Below, in pieces: positions 58,078-64,000 of a DNA stretch of 64,000 nt. The stretch comes from Gemmatimonadota bacterium (GTDB taxonomy: Bacteria; Gemmatimonadota; Gemmatimonadetes; Palauibacterales; Palauibacteraceae), in NCBI GenBank assembly GCA_029262175.1, contig JAJCZV010000073.1, forward strand, positions 1 through 64,000. The letters are read 5' to 3'. The notes under the pieces are model-generated. The model was not told the DNA's origin, ran no database searches, and saw only the letters and a program-made list of their open reading frames with translations. Position 1 is the stretch's first letter, and each line of letters opens with the position of its first letter. A program made the translations under genes and the position numbers.

Positions 58078-59240
58078 AGCGCGGCGTTCTCGCCGGTTCC
58101 GAGCCGCACGGATCGTAGGTCCGTCGAGGCGGCGGGGAGGTGGACCCGATTTCCCGTTTCCGCCGACCGATAACATGCGGTGATCGTCTCGAGGACGTCT
58201 CGTCCCCAGGCGCCTGAGGTGGGTGGCTCGACTTCTCGGCTCCGAAGCGCCCTGACAGTTCCGGCGATCACGGTCCGCGTGGCCTCCACGTTGGGATTCG
58301 CTGGATTCCGGGCCAGGTATTCCCGGCGCGAACCTACTTCCTTCCAGGCCACCCCGGACTTGCCGAGTTCGACTCTCATGTGTGGCTTGGGCGCCCGCAC
58401 CATCCCCACTGATACGCGAGCCCGCCCTCCAAAAGATGCCCGCAGCGAACTCTCCTCGAGGTCGACCCGAGCCTCGAAATACTGCCGGTCCCCCGGGGAG
58501 ACGCGGCTCTGCGTGATCTGAGCGAGGCGGCCCCCGGAAAACTCCAAGGTGGCAAGCATGACGGCGTCCGTGCTCTCCGTCCCCATTGCCGATTGCGACG
58601 CGGATACGGCCCGCGGCTGTTCGCCGAAGACCGCCATCGCATAATCTACGAGGTGCGCTCCAGCCTCGTAGAGCGTGCGCTCCGTCAGCGCGGCGCGCCA
58701 GCCAGCCTCCGTCCCCGGCGGTCGGTTCACCAGTTGCCAGAGTTGTGCGAATCGCGGGACACCGTCTGCGCCCGAGAGGGCATGGTCGAGAACCGATCGA
58801 AGGATCGGCATCTCTTTGAACTCGTGGTTGAGCCCCACGACCAGATCCGCTCGGTCCGCCGCGGCCAAAACCTCCTCGGCTTCGGATACCGAAGGGGCGA
58901 ACGGCTTCTCGACCAGCAAGTGGGCCCCGGACTCGATCGCGGTCAGACATAGGGAGTGGTGCGAATCCGGTGGCGTCGCCACGATGACGAGCTCGGGCGC
59001 CGTCTCTTCCAACGCTTCGCTCAAGGTCGAAAAACAGGGAGCCCCGCCGCGAAGTTCTGCCCACTTCTGCCGCTCGGCAGAAGGATCACACAAGGCCACG
59101 ACCCGGGTTTCTGCCAGTCCCTCGAGGGCGGGCAGATGCAGGTCTGCACCGGCCTCACCCAACCCGACCACCGCTACGGTGACGGGGCCCGAGCGGGACT
59201 GAGAGCTACGGCCGCTCCCGGTTCGATTTGAAGAAGTCAC
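58074..59240 (-). CDS. Gfo/Idh/MocA family oxidoreductase
   Basis: VAVVGLGEAGADLHLPALEGLAETRVVALCDPS, VIVATPPDSHHSLCLTAIESGAHLLVEKPFA. Confidence 0.9.
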   Translation of the reverse strand: MTSSNRTGSGRSSQSRSGPVTVAVVGLGEAGADLHLPALEGLAETRVVALCDPSAERQKWAELRGGAPCFSTLSEALEETAPELVIVATPPDSHHSLCLTAIESGAHLLVEKPFAPSVSEAEEVLAAADRADLVVGLNHEFKEMPILRSVLDHALSGADGVPRFAQLWQLVNRPPGTEAGWRAALTERTLYEAGAHLVDYAMAVFGEQPRAVSASQSAMGTESTDAVMLATLEFSGGRLAQITQSRVSPGDRQYFEARVDLEESSLRASFGGRARVSVGMVRAPKPHMRVELGKSGVAWKEVGSRREYLARNPANPNVEATRTVIAGTVRALRSREVEPPTSGAWGRDVLETITACYRSAETGNRVHLPAASTDLRSVRLGTGENAAL

Positions 59241-59419
59241 GCGCTCTCCCCGTCTTTATCCAGCGCCCCAAGAAACGACGTGAGAAGCAAGATGCGATCC
59301 AATTTGCACGACGCGGCCGCGAGATAGAAACGGTGTAATCGTATTCAGGATGGCAAGTTGGCTCACGTCTTGCGAATCGCGCCGGGCAAGGCGGAGAGTA
59401 ACGCTGGCAGGAGAGACGC

Positions 59420-60892
59420 GTGACACCCGGTGATGTGACCCGTGTGCCTAAAACGGAAGGTGCCGCAAAAAGAGGAGTCCTCGGACTCCTCATGCTCGCT
59501 GCAGGTCTTCGTCTCTACCGCCTAGACGCGCAGTTATGGCTCGACGAGATCAGCGCGTTGGTGGAGAGCATTCAGCGACCGGTCGCGCAGATCGTCACGG
59601 AGTGGCCCGGTGTATCGAGCCACGTGCTCTACGAAATCCTCGCCCGTCTCAGTAGTCTTGCGCTCGGTTGGAGCCCGTTTTCCCTGCGGCTGCCGTCGGC
59701 GGCGTTCGGAGTTGCCGGGGTTGGGGCTATCTACCTGTTGGCCCGGCGTTTCGAGGGTCCCCGCTGCGGACTCTTCGTCGGCGCTCTTATGGCCGTCTCG
59801 TATCACCACGTATTCTATTCACAGAATGCGCGCGGTTATACGGCTCTCATCTTCCTGTCTCTGATCTCGTTCATCTTCGTTCTTCGGTTCGTCGACTCTT
59901 CTCGAATTTCTACAAGAGACGGGTCGATCTACGCGGTGGTGAATGCGCTGCTCGCCTACGTGCAGCCGTTCGGCGTTTTTGTACCGGCGTCGAACTTCCT
60001 CATCGCACTCGGGTTGTGGTTCGGATGGAGGGCCGAGGGAACGAAGGCGAGATTTCCGCTTCGCTCGTTCACGGTCGCGACAGCGGTGGCGGCGGCGATC
60101 ACGGCCGTCCTCTACCTGCCCTTCGTGCCTGGTATGATGGCCCACGCGCGGACCGGTGTGACCAGCGAGGCCGAGGGACCGAAGCTCGGGGTCGGGCTCG
60201 CGAGCGAAGTGCTGGAGGGACTTTCCGCGGCGTTCGGTGGGCCGCTCGGTCTGGTCATCGTGGCCATTCTGGGCGCGCTGGGCTTCGCGCTGTGGGCGCG
60301 GGAGCACCGGCTCGCCGCCCTCGTCCTCGCGCTACCGCCCCTGCTCGAGGCACTCGTGTTCGCCGTCGCCGGGTTCGGGCTCCACCCGCGGTACTTTGCG
60401 GTGGCGCTTCCCGTGGTGTTCCTCGTTGCCGGACATCTCGTGTTTCGACTCGCGGGCTTGGCTGCGGGAGCGATTGCGAAGCGACGGCCCGAGACGATGG
60501 CGACCGCGGCTCTCGCCGTTTGCGTCCTGGTCTCCGCGATACCGCTCGTTTCCTATTACCGACTCCCAAAGCAGGACTTTCGCGGAGCGTATGAACTGAT
60601 CGAAGCCGAGGCAGCGAGCGGCGATGCTCGGGTGGGGATCCAGTCTGCTGGGACTGCGTTGGGCGGCTATTATGATCCAGCTTACGTCAAGATCGAATCG
60701 GTTGCCGACCTGAAAACGGCGGAGGCCACGGGGGAAGCGACCTGGGTGGTCATGACGCTCGAACGACTTACCGAAAGGGTGCAGCCCGATCTGTATGGAC
60801 AGGTTCTCGATCGCTACGAGCTCGTTCGCCGGTTCCCCGGCTCGGTCGGAGATGGCGACGTGACCGTATACCGTCGGCAGTCGCTCCCTTGA
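59420..60892 (+). CDS. Polytopic glycosyltransferase (GT39/ArnT-like)
   Basis: LRLYRLDAQLWLDEISALVESI, RLPSAAFGVAGVGAIYLLARRFEG, ~10 TM segments. Confidence 0.83.
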   Translation: MTPGDVTRVPKTEGAAKRGVLGLLMLAAGLRLYRLDAQLWLDEISALVESIQRPVAQIVTEWPGVSSHVLYEILARLSSLALGWSPFSLRLPSAAFGVAGVGAIYLLARRFEGPRCGLFVGALMAVSYHHVFYSQNARGYTALIFLSLISFIFVLRFVDSSRISTRDGSIYAVVNALLAYVQPFGVFVPASNFLIALGLWFGWRAEGTKARFPLRSFTVATAVAAAITAVLYLPFVPGMMAHARTGVTSEAEGPKLGVGLASEVLEGLSAAFGGPLGLVIVAILGALGFALWAREHRLAALVLALPPLLEALVFAVAGFGLHPRYFAVALPVVFLVAGHLVFRLAGLAAGAIAKRRPETMATAALAVCVLVSAIPLVSYYRLPKQDFRGAYELIEAEAASGDARVGIQSAGTALGGYYDPAYVKIESVADLKTAEATGEATWVVMTLERLTERVQPDLYGQVLDRYELVRRFPGSVGDGDVTVYRRQSLP

Positions 60893-61839
60893 GCGCGTCA
60901 AACCATGTGGCGGTAATCATACCGTGCTACCGAGTCGCTTCCGCGATCGAGGAGGTCGTGCGCTCCGTGCCCTCCTCGGTAAGCACGATCATCGCCGTCG
61001 ACGATGCCTCGCCGGACGAGACAGGGGCGATCCTTCGAGGCATCCACGATCCAAGGCTCGTCGTCTTGGTACACGAAAAAAATCAGGGCGTGGGCGGAGC
61101 CATGATCACGGGGTATCGAGAGGCGCTCGAGAGAGGCGCCGACGTTTGCGTCAAGGTTGACGGGGACGGGCAGATGCCGCTGGAGCACTTGCCCCGACTA
61201 CTCGAACCGCTCCTGGAGGGCAACGCCGATTTTACGAAAGGCAACCGGTTCCACCACGTGGGAGCCCTCCGTTCCATGCCGTCGCTCCGCCTGATCGGAA
61301 ACGGTGGGCTCTCGTTTCTCACCAAGCTCGTCAGCGGTTATTGGTCAATCTTCGACCCCACGAACGGGTATACGGCGATCCGCGCAGGCGTCCTGCGCCA
61401 GGTCAGTCTCAAACACGTCGCTCGCAGATACTTCTTCGAAACCAGCATGCTTGCCGAACTCAACATCGTCGGGGCGACGGTTCGTGACGTGGCGATTCCA
61501 GCGCGCTACGGCAACGAGCCCAGCAGTCTCAGGATCGGTCACGTCCTGAGATCGTTTCCGTTTCTCATGATCCGGTCTCTCTGTCGCCGGTTCTTCTGGC
61601 GATATATGATCCGCGACTTCAACGTACTCACCCTTTGCGTCCTGACCGGACTTCCCCTGCTCCTGTTCGGAGTTGTGTTTGGCCTCTACCACTGGTGGCG
61701 CTCGGTGGTCACCGGCACACCCGCCACGGCCGGCACGACGCTGCTTGCTGCCCTCCCGGTGATCCTCGGCTACCTGTCGCTATTGATCGCGGCCGTGATC
61801 GACATGATCTCCGAGCCGGGCCAGTCGAGAGGATCGTGA
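60889..61839 (+). CDS. Family 2 glycosyltransferase (polyprenyl-phosphate sugar transferase-like)
   Basis: VAVIIPCYRVASAIEEVVRSVPSSVSTIIAVDDASPDETGAIL, VKVDGDGQM; C-terminal TM pair. Confidence 0.92.
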   Translation: MSASNHVAVIIPCYRVASAIEEVVRSVPSSVSTIIAVDDASPDETGAILRGIHDPRLVVLVHEKNQGVGGAMITGYREALERGADVCVKVDGDGQMPLEHLPRLLEPLLEGNADFTKGNRFHHVGALRSMPSLRLIGNGGLSFLTKLVSGYWSIFDPTNGYTAIRAGVLRQVSLKHVARRYFFETSMLAELNIVGATVRDVAIPARYGNEPSSLRIGHVLRSFPFLMIRSLCRRFFWRYMIRDFNVLTLCVLTGLPLLLFGVVFGLYHWWRSVVTGTPATAGTTLLAALPVILGYLSLLIAAVIDMISEPGQSRGS

Positions 61840-62987
61840 GTCGTCCGCGCTTTACGTCCCGCGGCGGGGCGTGGCTCGCGTTGGCGAGTACGCTACTGAC
61901 GCTGGTCGTTTCCGAGGCGGCACTGCGCGTTCTGTCAGACGACCGCCATTACGTATGGCCCCCGAATCTCGAGCGGCCACTGAACCCCAGATCGGATATC
62001 CTGCCTGGGGTCGAGGGGCCGTCGATGTTCGCCACAAACGACCTAGGTATGCGTGGCGCCTCCTTCTCGGAGGCATCCGACTATCGGATCCTGACCGTCG
62101 GGGGGAGCACGACAGAGTGCTACTTTCTCGACCAAGACGAGGCGTGGCCTCACCTTCTGGACTTGGCACTGGACCGCGCAACGGGCCGGGACATCTCGGT
62201 CGGCAACGTTGGCCGGTCGGGGCACAACTCGCGGCACCACGCGCTACAGGTCGCGTACCTTCTCGATCAGCATCCTCGGGTCTCCATGGTCATTCTAATG
62301 GTGGGACTCAATGACCTGCTGCTGCGCCTCAGAAGAGACGACACGTTTCGACCGCTCGAGGCTGAGCCGCGGGAGTACTCTCACGAACTAGTTCGGCGTG
62401 CCTTTGCTCAGGGGCCCGGGCGGTACGCTTGGGAGCCTGCCTACAAGCGCACCGAGATCTGGCAGCTCCTACGGAGGACCAAACAGGGGGTTGTCGCTCG
62501 AGATCAGGTGGGGTTTCAGGACGACGCCGGCCTTTACGTCCGAACCGCTCGGAGAGAACGTCGGGCAGCTGACTCGCTAATCGAAGAGTTGCCGGACCTA
62601 ACCGAGTCCCTGGCCGACTATGAGCGGAGACTTCGCGAGATCGTTGCGTTGTCGGAGGAGCGTGGAGTGCTTCCCGTCTTAGTCACGCAACCGACGATGT
62701 GGCTGCCGGAATTGGATCGAGAGAGGTCCAGTCTTCTTTGGTTCGGAAGACGGGGCGACACAGATGAATTCTACGCAGTGCGAGCGCTGGCGGCGGGCAT
62801 CTCGCTCTACAATGACCGGCTGAAGCAGGTCTGTGCGGAGTCGGATGCGATGTGCGTTGACCTTGCGGCAGCGCTTCCGAAGGACACTACGATGTTCTAT
62901 GACGACGCCCATTTCAACGAGAGCGGCGCCCGGGCGGTGGCCCGGGAGCTGGCAGAGGCGATCCTCGCGGCTCTAACGAGACGATGA
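61836..62987 (+). CDS. SGNH/GDSL-type hydrolase, membrane-anchored
   Basis: GTG start; ILTVGGSTTECYFLDQDEAWP, NVGRSGHNS, LMVGLNDLL, DDAHFNESG. Confidence 0.82.
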   Translation: MSRPRFTSRGGAWLALASTLLTLVVSEAALRVLSDDRHYVWPPNLERPLNPRSDILPGVEGPSMFATNDLGMRGASFSEASDYRILTVGGSTTECYFLDQDEAWPHLLDLALDRATGRDISVGNVGRSGHNSRHHALQVAYLLDQHPRVSMVILMVGLNDLLLRLRRDDTFRPLEAEPREYSHELVRRAFAQGPGRYAWEPAYKRTEIWQLLRRTKQGVVARDQVGFQDDAGLYVRTARRERRAADSLIEELPDLTESLADYERRLREIVALSEERGVLPVLVTQPTMWLPELDRERSSLLWFGRRGDTDEFYAVRALAAGISLYNDRLKQVCAESDAMCVDLAAALPKDTTMFYDDAHFNESGARAVARELAEAILAALTRR

Positions 62988-63065
62988 GGCGGTCAGAGTC
63001 GGGATGCCCAGTTCGTGACCTCTCGATCCAACGGTCCGGGTTGACGGCAGCGCGCCCGGCCGTCG

Positions 63066-64000
63066 CTACGTCCCTGAACGGATCCGGCGAGCGAGTTCCT
63101 TCAGCTCGGTCACCGTGACCGCGCGCAACGAGACGAGGGTAGCGGCATACGCGACGCTGCCCACAAACAATCTCAGAATCGCCGACTCGACCGGCAGGAA
63201 AAGAACGATGGCCCCCATGACTCCTGCGGCGACGAGAACGAACCCCACCTGACGAGAGAACGGAACTCGTCCCTGCAGCCGACCGGTCCGCCAAGCGGCC
63301 ACGGTCAGAGCACCCAATCGCCCCGCCACGTTCGCTCGCGCCGCGGCGATGGCGCCGCCCGCCGGGATCCATAGCAGCGCCAAGCCTAGATGCAGCGCCG
63401 TCGCAATAAAGTCCGAGCGAAATACGTCGACGTCACGTCCCGCCGACAGGAGGTGGTTGTTGAGTCCGGCCAGCAATAGAAGGAGCGGAATCGTGAACGC
63501 GGTCGTCGAAAGCACGCCGGCCGCCGGTGCGAAACCGTCCCCGAACAGCAGCCCGACGACGGGGGCGCTGAGGGCCGCTACACCGATGGCGACTGGCAAC
63601 AAGAACGCGAGACCGGCGCGATTTACGGTATCCACGAACCTCGCCGCCGCCGCCGGGTCGCTGGCCTGCAGACGGCTGACGGTCGGGTAGACGTTGTCCT
63701 GAAACTGCGTGCCGAAGGAAACTCCGAGGGCGAGGACGATCTTGTGGCTGACGAGGAAGTAGCCCGCCTCAGTCGCGCTCGACAACCACGTGATCAAGAG
63801 AGCGTCGCCTTCGTAGAAGAGCAGCCGAAGCGCCTTTGCGCCGGCGACGGGGGCCGACGCGCGAAGCATGGGGCCGATCGCGGAGAGCGCGGGCCGGTTC
63901 CATAACGCACCCGGACCGCGCCGGAGCATCCGGAAGTAATAGGCCACGCGCAGGCCTTCCGCGCCGACGTAGACGGCGGGCACGAGCAGCAGCATGGGGT
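63066..64000 (-). CDS. Polysaccharide flippase (Wzx/MOP superfamily), N-terminus beyond right edge
   Basis: Polytopic; EGDALLITWLSSATEAGYFLVSHKIVLALGVSFGTQFQDNVYPTVSRL. Confidence 0.82.
   Translation of the reverse strand, partial: PMLLLVPAVYVGAEGLRVAYYFRMLRRGPGALWNRPALSAIGPMLRASAPVAGAKALRLLFYEGDALLITWLSSATEAGYFLVSHKIVLALGVSFGTQFQDNVYPTVSRLQASDPAAAARFVDTVNRAGLAFLLPVAIGVAALSAPVVGLLFGDGFAPAAGVLSTTAFTIPLLLLLAGLNNHLLSAGRDVDVFRSDFIATALHLGLALLWIPAGGAIAAARANVAGRLGALTVAAWRTGRLQGRVPFSRQVGFVLVAAGVMGAIVLFLPVESAILRLFVGSVAYAATLVSLRAVTVTELKELARRIRSGT

Noticed and set aside
1-64000. tRNA/rRNA genes, CRISPR arrays, transposases or integrases marking a mobile island
   Set aside because: I found no convincing cloverleaf, array, IS element or integrase; the 'island' label is based only on gene content

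Overview
High-GC bacterial window, coding on nearly every base. About 1-54 kb reads as a large copper/heavy-metal homeostasis and respiration island. It holds three P1B-type ATPases (one truncated at the left edge), a CopA-like multicopper oxidase plus CopB, an orphan cytochrome b, cytochrome c, a CusCBA-type RND efflux operon with a PII-like gene, a CusRS-like two-component system, several cupredoxins including a sulfocyanin-like protein, a CDF transporter, four YHS domains and HMA proteins. About 55-64 kb is a surface polysaccharide/glycosyltransferase cluster. Two observations stand out. (1) A complex-I-like operon (nuoA, fused nuoB/D-like, nuoH, J, K, L, M, N; 9556-18222) whose B-like domain has lost the [4Fe-4S] N2 cysteines and which has no nuoC/E/F/G/I genes beside it. 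(2) An unlisted promoter element, NNTGAA-N5-NTTMAN-N5-NYTCAN-N5-NTTCAN, with strict 11-bp periodicity. I find it upstream of about ten genes or operons of the island, including the two-component system itself, so it looks like an OmpR/CusR-type regulon. An ABC-transporter ATPase fused to a C-terminal YHS domain is a third candidate novelty. All product calls come from reading motifs and translations; no database search was run.
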